Shown here: positions 36,801-44,755 of the stretch, piece by piece
How the letters are laid out: each line of letters begins with the position of its first letter
Position numbering within the stretch: the first letter of the stretch is position 1
From: Fibrobacter sp.
GTDB taxonomy: Bacteria > Fibrobacterota > Fibrobacteria > Fibrobacterales > Fibrobacteraceae
Assembly (NCBI GenBank): GCA_024399065.1
Contig: JAKSIB010000025.1
Location: forward strand, 1 to 53,629
DNA length: 53,629 nucleotides
Reading direction: 5' to 3'
The notes under the pieces: generated by a model
The model's input: only the letters and a program-made list of their open reading frames with translations
The model's database searches: none
Told to the model about the DNA's origin: nothing
Program-made: the position numbers and the translations under genes

Positions 36801-38948
36801 GGTAATTTGGAAAGTAACAAATTTTATTTTGATGAAACTTCTTACTTAAAGTCTTCCATCCATAAAGATATTTATGGTAGAGTTGAACGAATTGAGTATT
36901 TTAATGAAAAAGATGAATTAGTCTACTCTGCTGAGAATATTTTTAATTCATCAATTAATCAACACGCCGATAAAACTTCTCATGAATGGAAGTCGATAAA
37001 GGGCTATGGTGATGAAAAGCATGAAAATGAGTATACATATGATTATATAGGTCGTTTGACTTCCGTGTCGGGAAATCAGCCTGGATTGTATGACTATGAT
37101 AATCTTGGACGTTTAAAACAAAAAGCAGAGAAAAACGCTTCTATCGAATATAAGTACGAGGATGATTTGTATCGTCCGAATGAATTTGAAGTATATGAAG
37201 TGGGTACGGAAAAACCATCTGCAGCCAAATCAAAACTTAGATATGACGCTTCGGGTAACGTCTGGCTTGATGAAAGAAATAAGGTTGTGTATAAAAATAA
37301 TGCGTTTGGAATGCCTGTTCGCATTTATAAACTTTCGGCTATTCCAGAAAAAATATCGTTGGCCGATGTAAAAAAAGGTCAAAATTTGGGTACCATTGAA
37401 ACGGAAGTCAATATTGCTTATGATGAGAAAGGCGATAGAATTTGGTATTCTGTACAAAATCTTCATGATGGTTCTGGTTTTATGAAGGCTACGGTACCGG
37501 GTGTAGGAGTATATACTTCTATTCGTATTAACGGTATTGATAGCAAAATCGGTCTTGAACGAAGGGAATTGGCTTCTGGCGGTTTCCGCCAAGGTGTTGA
37601 TGGTCCGGTATATATTCCGTTAACGGACATCCAAGGGAATGTTCGTGGATACGCTAGCAAAAATGGTTTAGAAAACGCATTTAGTTATTATGCCTATGGT
37701 GATGTTGATGAATTTGCTTACAATAGTATCGATGGACATGAACGTTGGCAAAGCAAGGAATTTGATGCCGAGCATGGAAAATACTACTTTGGTTCAAGAT
37801 ACTTTGACCCGTTCCTGGGACTATGGACGAGTCCGGACCCCGCAGGTCAGTTTGCCAACCCGTATACATATGGTGGCGATCCAGTAAATTTTGTTGACCC
37901 AAATGGAGAAGAGGTTGTTGCCGGAGTTGTTATAACAGCTGCTATTGTTGGTGCTGTTATTAGTGGAGGTTCTGCTTGGTACAACTGTACTAATTATGGT
38001 GGGGGAAGTTGTACTAAGGGGGTTACTGTAGGGGCTGTGTCTGGCGCGGTAGCTGGTGCTGCTGGTGCTGCCGTGGGAGGCTTTGCTGCATCTTATGCCG
38101 CTTTGGGAACGGAAGCTGCTTTGGGTAGTGTTGTTGGCGGTATGGCAAGCTCGGCCGCTGGTTATACGTCAGCACATTTGTTGACTGATGGATACAAGTT
38201 TGGTAATTTTGATGGTGCTGAAATTATTCAGTCTACGTTAGAAGGTGGGGCTGAAGCTCTTATCGATGCTGGTGTTGGGTATGCTCTTGATGCGACTGGC
38301 GTTAACATAATGGGAAAAAATGGAAATAAGATTCTTGGTGGTGCAATGAGTAGTGGAATTATGTCCTATTTGAAAGGTGATGGATTCTGGAACGGCTTTG
38401 GTCAGGGTGCTCTAAGTTCTTCCGTATCGACTTTAATGAGTTCTTCTTTGCGAGTTATGTTTGATGTTGATCCGGCAGAGTATGAACTGAAAGATATTGT
38501 TGATGATGAGGGGAGTCCTAATGTAAGGGATGGTGATATTATTGTGTTCGAAAGGCAAAAAGGTGATTTTGTTTCTACGCTTCTTGCCATACTTACTGGA
38601 GAAAGCTATACTCATGCAGCTTTGGTTGAAGATAAAAATAAAGGTAAAGCTGGAGAAAAACAAGAACTGGTGATACGAGAAGCTACTAGTACCGGTTCTG
38701 AGCATCAAACTGGCTTAAAGGATTACAAAGGTCGTCGATTTAAGGTGGTAGGAAATAACCCGAATTACACCGCGTATAAGGCGGGTAAGAACGGTTTTAG
38801 TTTAATTGGAGGTGCACCAACTGGACAATACAATCTTTTTGAAACCAATTGTACTAGTCAGGTTTCTCGATGGACCGGAATGAATTACGTTAACAACCCA
38901 GGTGTTCTTGCAAGACGAATGGGATTCACCGCATATTATGGTTATTAA
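33858..38948 (+). CDS. Rhs core protein with C-terminal permuted NlpC/P60-like domain
   Basis: A 1696-residue protein with signal peptide MKKMVFLALMLFVTSFA. An N-terminal beta-rich domain leads to YD repeats (YDEFGNLEESG, YDAQNRLIST, YDSHGRLRLT, YDNLGRLKQK). The Rhs core includes YIPLTDIQGNVRGYA and GKYYFGSRYFDPFLGLWTSP, and ends DPAG...DPNGEE at about 1346. After a glycine/alanine-rich hydrophobic region comes a tip domain (about 1541-1696) with GDIIVFERQKG, YTHAALVED (His1586) and ETNCTSQVSRW (Cys1665), the order His-then-Cys of permuted papain-like (YiiX/LRAT) enzymes. Peptidoglycan or lipid could be its target. The start follows GGGGGG. Confidence 0.87.
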   Translation: MKKMVFLALMLFVTSFADYKYVKNDISQNGGIQLGMPSWIDLDETTVNNELINEKTAYSPYNKKTIHLSSSHFFKYMGETYSSLTFWENGVVEFGESSTRGSNAPRIHLFNDLKENGKKTFESFRWMEFVENHEVNKVSTSDSYVVLECRFDDWGIQVSIYHDGEFQIQYWNFVKEINVAEEWMYAYIEDEYRSPKYLFQDNTSSMFLYGDEGLRSGWVAKRMLDSYTVDVEEPEKGRGLVVSMGAGHSDNGVLIAYDFSREHPVVGSFSSVEVEFENVLEKLYCWYFTEANKYSNQYYNQPYGAYDSNYPYVDSQNQTLVLKREDFAKSWQQYGFSGYNDEKVKYVPAVALKFQRIRDAVHHDYDFKIKKVKYNLAQLPSLRFMAKTNYGTFSVINEDGGRVVVEGMSGVADEKNPKIMRYPVWEKKFCSLNIFVSPGYELSEVYYSYYEEPTEQPKIWLYSELQGYDKSRVTKKDSENKFTISNVNTGLYSASAEPLNVFVYVKYKKCSRKQNLVTPYYTKMERFFNFEGDGGSAVSAIYSDGFGGVAQTQRKLVDNQYTVSSEYSNSLGKTTKVPMTFVQTNEDEEFHYVDVACENCVTRANEYFVGPNEYVNPDANGFAFSETNYFNDDEGLIFESAGVSDNSFEMNRQTSRDGYTKVWKMLAKDENDFVDNSLLDDKHLAGIYNKRKDEGGTFVLRIKKSANGVYSQKIFDEKGRNVTSWIYDGIRPLVYYNKYDEFGNLEESGIRGFEQLSTKNRYDAQNRLISTESSDRGKTEYFYDSHGRLRLTRTSQLKEDGKLTYFVLNYNALGKVCSTGVSTNFDFKGNFDQPVPNKNFKKYSRFIYGVLTKDSLTQFGVDENVAESITSMMNGIRPNDESAVVAFDDDGEYTKISIKSYDDLGRVSNQWLLFGLDKFPPIHLSYSYNSSNDVVESSFSEWVDDAWIERSKRKRTYNSDGQLEKIDENGVPQVTYSYALKGNLESNKFYFDETSYLKSSIHKDIYGRVERIEYFNEKDELVYSAENIFNSSINQHADKTSHEWKSIKGYGDEKHENEYTYDYIGRLTSVSGNQPGLYDYDNLGRLKQKAEKNASIEYKYEDDLYRPNEFEVYEVGTEKPSAAKSKLRYDASGNVWLDERNKVVYKNNAFGMPVRIYKLSAIPEKISLADVKKGQNLGTIETEVNIAYDEKGDRIWYSVQNLHDGSGFMKATVPGVGVYTSIRINGIDSKIGLERRELASGGFRQGVDGPVYIPLTDIQGNVRGYASKNGLENAFSYYAYGDVDEFAYNSIDGHERWQSKEFDAEHGKYYFGSRYFDPFLGLWTSPDPAGQFANPYTYGGDPVNFVDPNGEEVVAGVVITAAIVGAVISGGSAWYNCTNYGGGSCTKGVTVGAVSGAVAGAAGAAVGGFAASYAALGTEAALGSVVGGMASSAAGYTSAHLLTDGYKFGNFDGAEIIQSTLEGGAEALIDAGVGYALDATGVNIMGKNGNKILGGAMSSGIMSYLKGDGFWNGFGQGALSSSVSTLMSSSLRVMFDVDPAEYELKDIVDDEGSPNVRDGDIIVFERQKGDFVSTLLAILTGESYTHAALVEDKNKGKAGEKQELVIREATSTGSEHQTGLKDYKGRRFKVVGNNPNYTAYKAGKNGFSLIGGAPTGQYNLFETNCTSQVSRWTGMNYVNNPGVLARRMGFTAYYGY

Positions 38949-39441
38949 ACAGAAGATGTTTTTTTTGTTCTTTTCTATTATGCTCCTTTTGACGGGCTGT
39001 GGTCCGTGGCATATCAAAGGGTACACTCGTAACCCCTTTGAATGGGCGGATATCCTTTGGGAAGCTCCAGTTGACATAAACTCTGAAGAAGAGCAAGTGT
39101 TTGAGGTCCCTTTTGTCAAGTATGGCAAACGTTTTTCTGTCTGCTATGATACTACAATTGTTGCTAGTGGAAATGAAATCACTGAAAACGACCGTGTACA
39201 GATGACGTTTTCAATAGGAGGCTCTGTGTTTGTTGACGAAGAGCCTCTCATTTGGGGCCCAGTAGAAAGGGTTTGTCTTGGAAATGGTGGGGATGGGGTC
39301 ACTGGAGTCTACTTCTTTCTTCCTGATGATTTTGATTTAGAGACCGGAGGTACGTTGAAAGTCAAGTTTTCCCGTATCAAACATTTGAAAAATGTTCGTA
39401 ATCCAAGGGTTGTCCTTGTATACAAGGTCCCTACGAAATGA
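38938..39441 (+). CDS. Small lipoprotein, candidate immunity protein
   Basis: A 167-residue lipoprotein with signal peptide ending MLLLTGC and no domain I recognise. Its ATG lies inside the Rhs toxin gene (11-base overlap), so translation is coupled. An ATG at 38956 is an alternative start. The mature part is acidic in the middle (INSEEEQVFEVP) and has several beta-strand-like stretches. Polymorphic toxin genes are usually followed directly by their immunity gene, and a lipoprotein would sit where an enzyme attacking the periplasm could be blocked. This role is inference from position. Confidence 0.72.
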   Translation: MVIKQKMFFLFFSIMLLLTGCGPWHIKGYTRNPFEWADILWEAPVDINSEEEQVFEVPFVKYGKRFSVCYDTTIVASGNEITENDRVQMTFSIGGSVFVDEEPLIWGPVERVCLGNGGDGVTGVYFFLPDDFDLETGGTLKVKFSRIKHLKNVRNPRVVLVYKVPTK

Positions 39442-39482
39442 TTATTTTATATTAGTATAACGGATTGATGGAAAAATTATAT

Positions 39483-40382
39483 ATGGATAATCTAACTAAA
39501 CGTACAACATTAATTTCAGCTCTCGCTACAGTGGTTGCTTTGGTTGCATGTGACGGAAACGGAAGTACATCGCCAGATTCTGTAGAATATTCATCGGATA
39601 GCAAAGTTGAATGTTCAGATTCCAATGACGACGCCTCAAGTTCATCGGCGGTTTCGTCGTCTGGTATCAATAGTTCGTCGTCATCACAAGTCTTGTCAAG
39701 TAGTTCCGACAAGACTGGTGCAAAGTTTGAATATGGCTCTTTGGTCGATTCAAGGGATAACCATTCCTATAAAACTATTAAAGTAGGCTCTCAGACATGG
39801 ATGGCTGAAAATTTGAATTTTGCACCGGATTCTGCGGAATATGTTGGGATTGACAAGCCTTCTTGGTGTTATTTAGATAACGCAGATTCTTGTGCCAAAT
39901 ATGGTCGCTTGTATACATGGGCGTCAGCTATTGATTCTGTTGGAACCTTCTCTAAAATAGCAGAGGGGTGCGGAATAGGCGTTGCTTGTTCTACATTGAA
40001 TTCAACTACTGTAGCTAGAGGCTTGTGTCCGGATAATTGGCATTTGCCAAATGTATACGAGTGGATGACGCTTTTGGAATCTGTTGCCACAAGTGTTGAT
40101 GGTGGCGCATTCTACGGTGCAGGAATGGCTTTGAAATCTAACACAGGCTGGAATGTTGATGGCAATGGTGCTGATACCTATGGCTTTAGCGTACTTCCTG
40201 CAGGGCTTAATTCAGGGAAACTAAATTTCGAGAATGTAGGAGATTATGGCTATTTCTGGACAGCGACTGAGATCGATGTTGATAATTCGGTCTTTATTGC
40301 GTTTCTTGGAAATGAAAGCAATGCCTATACGTCAACGATGTATAAGGATCGTGCATTCAGCATCCGTTGTATAAAAGACTGA
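39483..40382 (+). CDS. FISUMP-domain lipoprotein
   Basis: A 299-residue lipoprotein: signal peptide with VVALVAC, serine-rich linker, and a complete FISUMP domain. Segments are IKVGSQTWMAENLNF, SWCYLDNADSCAKYGRLYTW, GLCPDNWHLPNVYEWMTLL, TYGFSVLPAGLN, FWTATE and the ending FSIRCIKD. Function of the family is unknown. I chose the ATG at 39483 because a TATAAC at 39456-39461 would place the transcript start close to 39468; the ATG at 39468 is possible. It is the right-hand counterpart of the copy at 25292-26212, and both point away from the Rhs pair. Confidence 0.9.
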   Translation: MDNLTKRTTLISALATVVALVACDGNGSTSPDSVEYSSDSKVECSDSNDDASSSSAVSSSGINSSSSSQVLSSSSDKTGAKFEYGSLVDSRDNHSYKTIKVGSQTWMAENLNFAPDSAEYVGIDKPSWCYLDNADSCAKYGRLYTWASAIDSVGTFSKIAEGCGIGVACSTLNSTTVARGLCPDNWHLPNVYEWMTLLESVATSVDGGAFYGAGMALKSNTGWNVDGNGADTYGFSVLPAGLNSGKLNFENVGDYGYFWTATEIDVDNSVFIAFLGNESNAYTSTMYKDRAFSIRCIKD

Positions 40383-40474
40383 TTTTTTGTTAACAAAAAA
40401 CAACTTTAAAAACACCCCCGATTTTACTAAATTTGGCGACGAAATCTCCATGATGGAGTATTTCGGGGGTTATT

Positions 40475-42502
40475 TTGAAATTCTCGACGAGTTTTAGACT
40501 TTTTGTAGTCGTTGTTTTTGCTGTCTATATTTCTGTTTTTGCGCAGGGTCCTGGCGTTTCAAATGGTGCGCTGAACTTGCCGCCGTTGCCTATTGCTGAT
40601 TCCTTGGTCATCAAGAATCTGAATGTCAAGAATACCGAAATTCGCGACTTGCTGCAAGGCATGGCGGTTCAGTATGGCCTGAACTTGTTCCTGGCTCCCG
40701 AAGTCAAGGGCCCTGTCACGGTGAATTTCAATAACCAGCCGGTAAAGGATGCCTTGCGCGTGCTTTTGCAGGGTAATGGTTATGAGTATGTTCTTGACGG
40801 CAGTGTAATTCGCGTGCAGAAGCCGGTGGTTAAGGCTCCGGAACCGCCCAAGGCTCCCGAAAAGCGTTTTGTGGTGGATTGGTCGAACGAGTCCCTGTCT
40901 ATCGATGTGGAAGATGCTCCCCTGGACAAGGTGGTCCGCAAGATTGTGGAAGTTTCTGGCAAGAACATTTTGCTGGAACAGGGCAATTCCAAGTCTGTCA
41001 CGGTCTTTGTACAGAACATGCCTTTTGAACGTGCGGTCCGCCACTTGGCAGAATCTTCTGACTTGAGCTATGACGACGAAGAGGGAATTGTCACCATCAA
41101 AAAGTCCACATGGAATCTTGGTGGCAAGAACAAGGAAAACAGCAACAAGTTCAAGGTCCGCCTCTCTAGCGATTCTCTTTTGTCTATCGAGGCTGTGGAG
41201 GCTCCCTTGGCTTCCTTGCTTAGCGAGATTCTTTCCCAGACGAAGCTGAACGCCATGGTCTATGGAAAGCTGGATGGCCAGGTGACTGCCCATATGTCCG
41301 GTGTTCCGGTTCGCGAAACGCTCAAGTACTTGTTCCGCGGTACGGCCTATACTTTTTGGGAACGTAACGGTGTGTACTTTATCGGCCCTCACGAAATGCA
41401 GACTGCCGATAATTCCTTGTTGATCAAGTTGAAGCACCTCAAGGCCGAAGATGTGATCAAGCTTTTGCCTTCTACTTTGACCAAGGGTACCCAGATTCAG
41501 GTGGTCAAGTCCCAGAATGCCTTGATGGCTGCCGGTAGCTACGATGTGCTGGATGCCATTTCCCAGTATGTAGAAAAGATGGACTTGCCTGTGGCCCAGA
41601 TTTTGATTGAGGTCCTGGTGGTTGACCTGGATTTGGAAAAAGGGCATAATCATGGCTTGAATTTGTTCTTTGGTAATGCCGCCAAGAGTGTTGGCTCCGA
41701 GAACTTGTTCCCAAGTGTTGACCAGACTTTGAATTCCAAGCAGCTGCAGCGTGTATTCAATGGTATTGGCCTTGGCGAAATTGTCAGCATCCCCAAGGAT
41801 CTTGTCACAAAGATCAATGCCATGGAGCAGGAAAAGATCCTGGATGTAAAGGCTCGTTCCCAGATTGCAACCTTGAATGGCGAAACCGCTGTGCTTACCA
41901 TTGGTCAGACGCAATACTATATGATGGCTTCCGAGGTGGACTACAACCAGGGCGACGCCGTTACCTCCAAGACTACCCAGCGTTTTGAACAGATCGAGGC
42001 CAACTCCAACATTACTGTGACTCCCTATGTGACTGGCGAAGGGGAGATTACCTGCGAAATTGTTCCTGATTTTTCTGAACCGGAAGGTAGCTTTAGCAGC
42101 GAAGTTCCGCCCACATTGAACAAACGTTATGTCAAGTCTTCTGTGCGCCTTCGCGATGGCGAAACCATTGTGCTGGGCGGCATGGTCAAGGAAAGTGTCA
42201 GCGATGTCCATAGGCAGGTTCCGTTCTTTGGTTCCATTCCTGTGATTGGCTGGTTTTTCCGCAATGTGGAACGTGTTCATAGCAAGAGCCAGCTGCTGAT
42301 TTTCGTGACACCCCATATTTACTATGGCGCGGAAGGTAGCGTTGACGTTGCCGATGAAATTGCCCGCGCCAAGATGCCTGTGGTTGACGACAAGAAGGTT
42401 GAAGCCAGGGTACGTAAAATGACTGCCGAAAATGTTGCCGCAGAAAAGGGTTCTGAAAAGTCTTTCGAGACTGCCGCAGATAAGGCTGTCGAGGGCAAGT
42501 AG
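40475..42502 (+). CDS. Secretin of a type IV pilus/type II secretion-like system
   Basis: Outer membrane channel subunit of 675 residues with signal peptide (ending VFAQ). Three STN-like domains occur in tandem (about 45-115, 128-205 and 225-300), followed by a secretin N1 domain (LKHLKAEDVIKLLPS) and the secretin core with VTPYVTGEGEITCEIVPDF and the membrane part ending VPFFGSIPVIGWFFRN, then LLIFVTPHI. It starts at TTG (40475), supported by GGGGG 5 bases upstream; no ATG exists nearby. It overlaps the next gene by one base. It resembles PilQ more than GspD in the order of its N-terminal domains. Confidence 0.9.
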   Translation: MKFSTSFRLFVVVVFAVYISVFAQGPGVSNGALNLPPLPIADSLVIKNLNVKNTEIRDLLQGMAVQYGLNLFLAPEVKGPVTVNFNNQPVKDALRVLLQGNGYEYVLDGSVIRVQKPVVKAPEPPKAPEKRFVVDWSNESLSIDVEDAPLDKVVRKIVEVSGKNILLEQGNSKSVTVFVQNMPFERAVRHLAESSDLSYDDEEGIVTIKKSTWNLGGKNKENSNKFKVRLSSDSLLSIEAVEAPLASLLSEILSQTKLNAMVYGKLDGQVTAHMSGVPVRETLKYLFRGTAYTFWERNGVYFIGPHEMQTADNSLLIKLKHLKAEDVIKLLPSTLTKGTQIQVVKSQNALMAAGSYDVLDAISQYVEKMDLPVAQILIEVLVVDLDLEKGHNHGLNLFFGNAAKSVGSENLFPSVDQTLNSKQLQRVFNGIGLGEIVSIPKDLVTKINAMEQEKILDVKARSQIATLNGETAVLTIGQTQYYMMASEVDYNQGDAVTSKTTQRFEQIEANSNITVTPYVTGEGEITCEIVPDFSEPEGSFSSEVPPTLNKRYVKSSVRLRDGETIVLGGMVKESVSDVHRQVPFFGSIPVIGWFFRNVERVHSKSQLLIFVTPHIYYGAEGSVDVADEIARAKMPVVDDKKVEARVRKMTAENVAAEKGSEKSFETAADKAVEGK

Positions 42503-43722
42503 TGGCCAACGCTTTCCGCACAGCTTTGAGTGTATCAACGGGTCGGTACTGGTGGGTGCTGGTAGCCCGTGATGGCTCCAATGGCGGTGTCGCACAGGTT
42601 TTGCGTGTGCTTCGCGGTCGAGGGGCAGGTCATAGCTATGTGGATTTGTCCTACTCCGGCACTTTCGAGGAGTGCCGCCGCTTTCAGGTGGCCAATGGCG
42701 GTTCTGCCGATGGCATCCTTTTGGTTGACGATGCAACTCCGGTAAAGATGGTCCAAATCGGCGACGAAGAATTCAAGCGCGAAAACTTTGAATACGTCAA
42801 TTCCATCGATGGAGATTTTGCTGTGGTCGCCCTTCGCCGATCCTTCGAGGAATTGGTTGAAGAGGTGGTAAAGGTGGAATTCAAGATTTTGGCCCACCTG
42901 CCTGTTTTGTTCTTTGAAATCGAAATGCTTCGCCAGCAGGATTTGTCTGGGGCTAAGCTGTTCAAGAATACGGAAAATGGGGTCACCAAGGCCTGGTACT
43001 TTGACCAGGGTGAATTTTACTGGTTCAGCAAGGCTTTTGGATCTTCTGAAGGCGAGGATTGCGTTAAAATTGTGGACTTTGTTAAGGAACGTTTCTTCCA
43101 GAAGTCTGTAATCGTCGAAGAATTTTCGCCCAGCGCCGAAGATATGGCCAAGGTGGTGGCTGAAGATGCATGGCTTTTCCGCACGGATCATCTGCCGGTG
43201 TTCTCGACGATGCCTGACAATGCTGCAGTTTCCAGAATTCGTGAAGCGGCCCTTTTCCGTAGGACTTTCAAGGCTTGCGTTGGCGTACTGGTAACCACCT
43301 TGCTGGTGACCCTGGCTTTCTGGGGCGGTGTTTCCTGGTACGTTTCCAAGACTCAGACCCAGGTGGCTGCCATCGAAAAGAGAATCGAAACTCGCAAGGA
43401 GCTGGACCGCGTTTGGAAAAAGCTGGAAGCCGACAAGGCTGGTACAGAAAAGTTCCTCAGCCATCGCAGTCGCTCTTCCTCCTTCTTGTCGCTTATTACC
43501 GCGGATTTACCCACGGATACTTGGATAACCCATTGGTCCGTAAACGGAAACGTTCATTCCATGCAGGGGTACTCTGCCACGTCCGAAGAAGTTTCTGAAT
43601 TCCTGTCTACTTTGGAACATGAAAAACGATTGATAAATGTTCGCTTGCGTTCTACGGAAAAAACCACATTCAAGCGTAAGCCTGTAGTGAAATTTGACTT
43701 GTCTGCGGAGGTGATTCCATGA
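42502..43722 (+). CDS. PilM/PilN-like fusion (GspL-type) inner membrane protein
   Basis: A 406-residue protein starting with GTG that overlaps the secretin stop codon (TAGTG). Residues 1-250 look like a degenerate actin-like PilM/GspL cytoplasmic domain. A membrane helix lies at about 262-282 (ACVGVLVTTLLVTLAFWGGV), then a coiled coil (about 290-325) and a ferredoxin-like PilN domain (LPTDTWITHWSV, YSATSEEVSEFLSTL). It would link the ATPase in the cytoplasm to PilO/PilP. No typical ATP-binding motif of PilM is evident, so ATP binding is doubtful. Confidence 0.75.
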   Translation: MANAFRTALSVSTGRYWWVLVARDGSNGGVAQVLRVLRGRGAGHSYVDLSYSGTFEECRRFQVANGGSADGILLVDDATPVKMVQIGDEEFKRENFEYVNSIDGDFAVVALRRSFEELVEEVVKVEFKILAHLPVLFFEIEMLRQQDLSGAKLFKNTENGVTKAWYFDQGEFYWFSKAFGSSEGEDCVKIVDFVKERFFQKSVIVEEFSPSAEDMAKVVAEDAWLFRTDHLPVFSTMPDNAAVSRIREAALFRRTFKACVGVLVTTLLVTLAFWGGVSWYVSKTQTQVAAIEKRIETRKELDRVWKKLEADKAGTEKFLSHRSRSSSFLSLITADLPTDTWITHWSVNGNVHSMQGYSATSEEVSEFLSTLEHEKRLINVRLRSTEKTTFKRKPVVKFDLSAEVIP

Positions 43723-44237
43723 GTGGATTTCTAGCCCGCTACAAGTACACCTTGCTTACCGTTTTGTCTGTCGTGGCTCTGGTTGCTATCATCGGAGTGT
43801 ATTTGTTCCCCAGGATGAAGGAAGCCAGTGGCATATTGGTGGCCATCCGTTCCGAAATAGGGGAGTCTTCGGTTTTGGACAACGGCACAACGTCGCCGGA
43901 TTCGCTAATCGCCAACTACAAAAAGATTTCATCGGAACTGGATTCTTACGTGAATGTATCGGTGTCTTCTTCCAAGATACTGACATTTATTCTGGAAGCA
44001 TCCAAGCAAAACGAGGTTGTTCTTCAGGATTTGTCAACCGGCGAGGTGGCAAGGCGTGGCGAGAATCTGGAATACCCCGTAAGGTTCAAGGCGAATTCCG
44101 GATTCCCTCAGTTCCTGCGATTCTTGACCACCTTGGAAAACAGCACCTACAGTGTCAAGGTCGTTAATGTGGACATGCGCCCCGGTGTGGCTTCTGTCTA
44201 TCTGTCGGTCCTCAGCAAGGCAGGTCACGATGAATAA
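43719..44237 (+). CDS. PilO/GspM-like inner membrane protein
   Basis: A 172-residue protein with one N-terminal membrane helix (YTLLTVLSVVALVAIIGVYL) and a small periplasmic domain that fits the ferredoxin-like fold of PilO/GspM (KILTFILEASKQNEVVLQD, then FPQFLRFLTTLENSTYSVKV). Its ATG overlaps the previous stop codon as ATGA. It should pair with the PilN-like half of the preceding protein. Confidence 0.8.
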   Translation: MSGFLARYKYTLLTVLSVVALVAIIGVYLFPRMKEASGILVAIRSEIGESSVLDNGTTSPDSLIANYKKISSELDSYVNVSVSSSKILTFILEASKQNEVVLQDLSTGEVARRGENLEYPVRFKANSGFPQFLRFLTTLENSTYSVKVVNVDMRPGVASVYLSVLSKAGHDE

Positions 44238-44742
44238 GTTCCTTGTTCTCCTGGTGACTGTTACGCTCATGATCTGGGGTGTATTCCTGTTCAAGATGTC
44301 TGATAAGGTGGATTCCCAGAAAGGCCAAAGTGAATCTGGATTGTTTGAGGATTTGTCTGGTAAAACGCCCCTGGATATTGAAACCCGCCTGGATTTTAAG
44401 AGCCTGCTTTCTCGCTTGAACCCGCAGGAAATGCCGGAAAATGACTTGCGCGATCCCTTCAAGGTTCCCACAAGCATTTTGCCACCGCCTAAGCCCCGTG
44501 TGGTGAAGGTTGCCTCCGCCCCTGTGGAAGCCCCGGTGGCAGTGGCTCCGCCTCCTCCCAAGCCGCCTTCCATTACTTTGGATGCCATTTTGCCCGGCGA
44601 CAATCCTGTGGCCATCATCAAGTTCCGTGGCGAATCCGCAGTTGTCAGCGTAGGCCAGGAAATCTGGAATGTGGTGGTGCAGTCCATTGAATCCAACCGC
44701 GTCGTATTGCAGTACGCTGGCGGAACTTTCGAAATACGATAA
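44230..44742 (+). CDS. PilP/GspC-like protein
   Basis: A 170-residue protein with a membrane helix (FLVLLVTVTLMIWGVFLF), a proline-rich linker (about 85-115) and a C-terminal HR-type beta domain (LDAILPGDNPVAIIKFRG, VSVGQEIWNVVVQSI, RVVLQYAGGTFEIR) that binds the secretin N-terminal domains. It overlaps the PilO-like gene by 8 bases and is the last gene of the plus-strand half of the machine. Confidence 0.82.
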   Translation: MNKFLVLLVTVTLMIWGVFLFKMSDKVDSQKGQSESGLFEDLSGKTPLDIETRLDFKSLLSRLNPQEMPENDLRDPFKVPTSILPPPKPRVVKVASAPVEAPVAVAPPPPKPPSITLDAILPGDNPVAIIKFRGESAVVSVGQEIWNVVVQSIESNRVVLQYAGGTFEIR

Positions 44743-44755
44743 AAATTTAAGGCCG

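Noticed and set aside
40559-42736. 725-codon open frame on the minus strand
   Set aside because: Antisense of the secretin gene; no signal peptide, no domain and no ribosome binding site.
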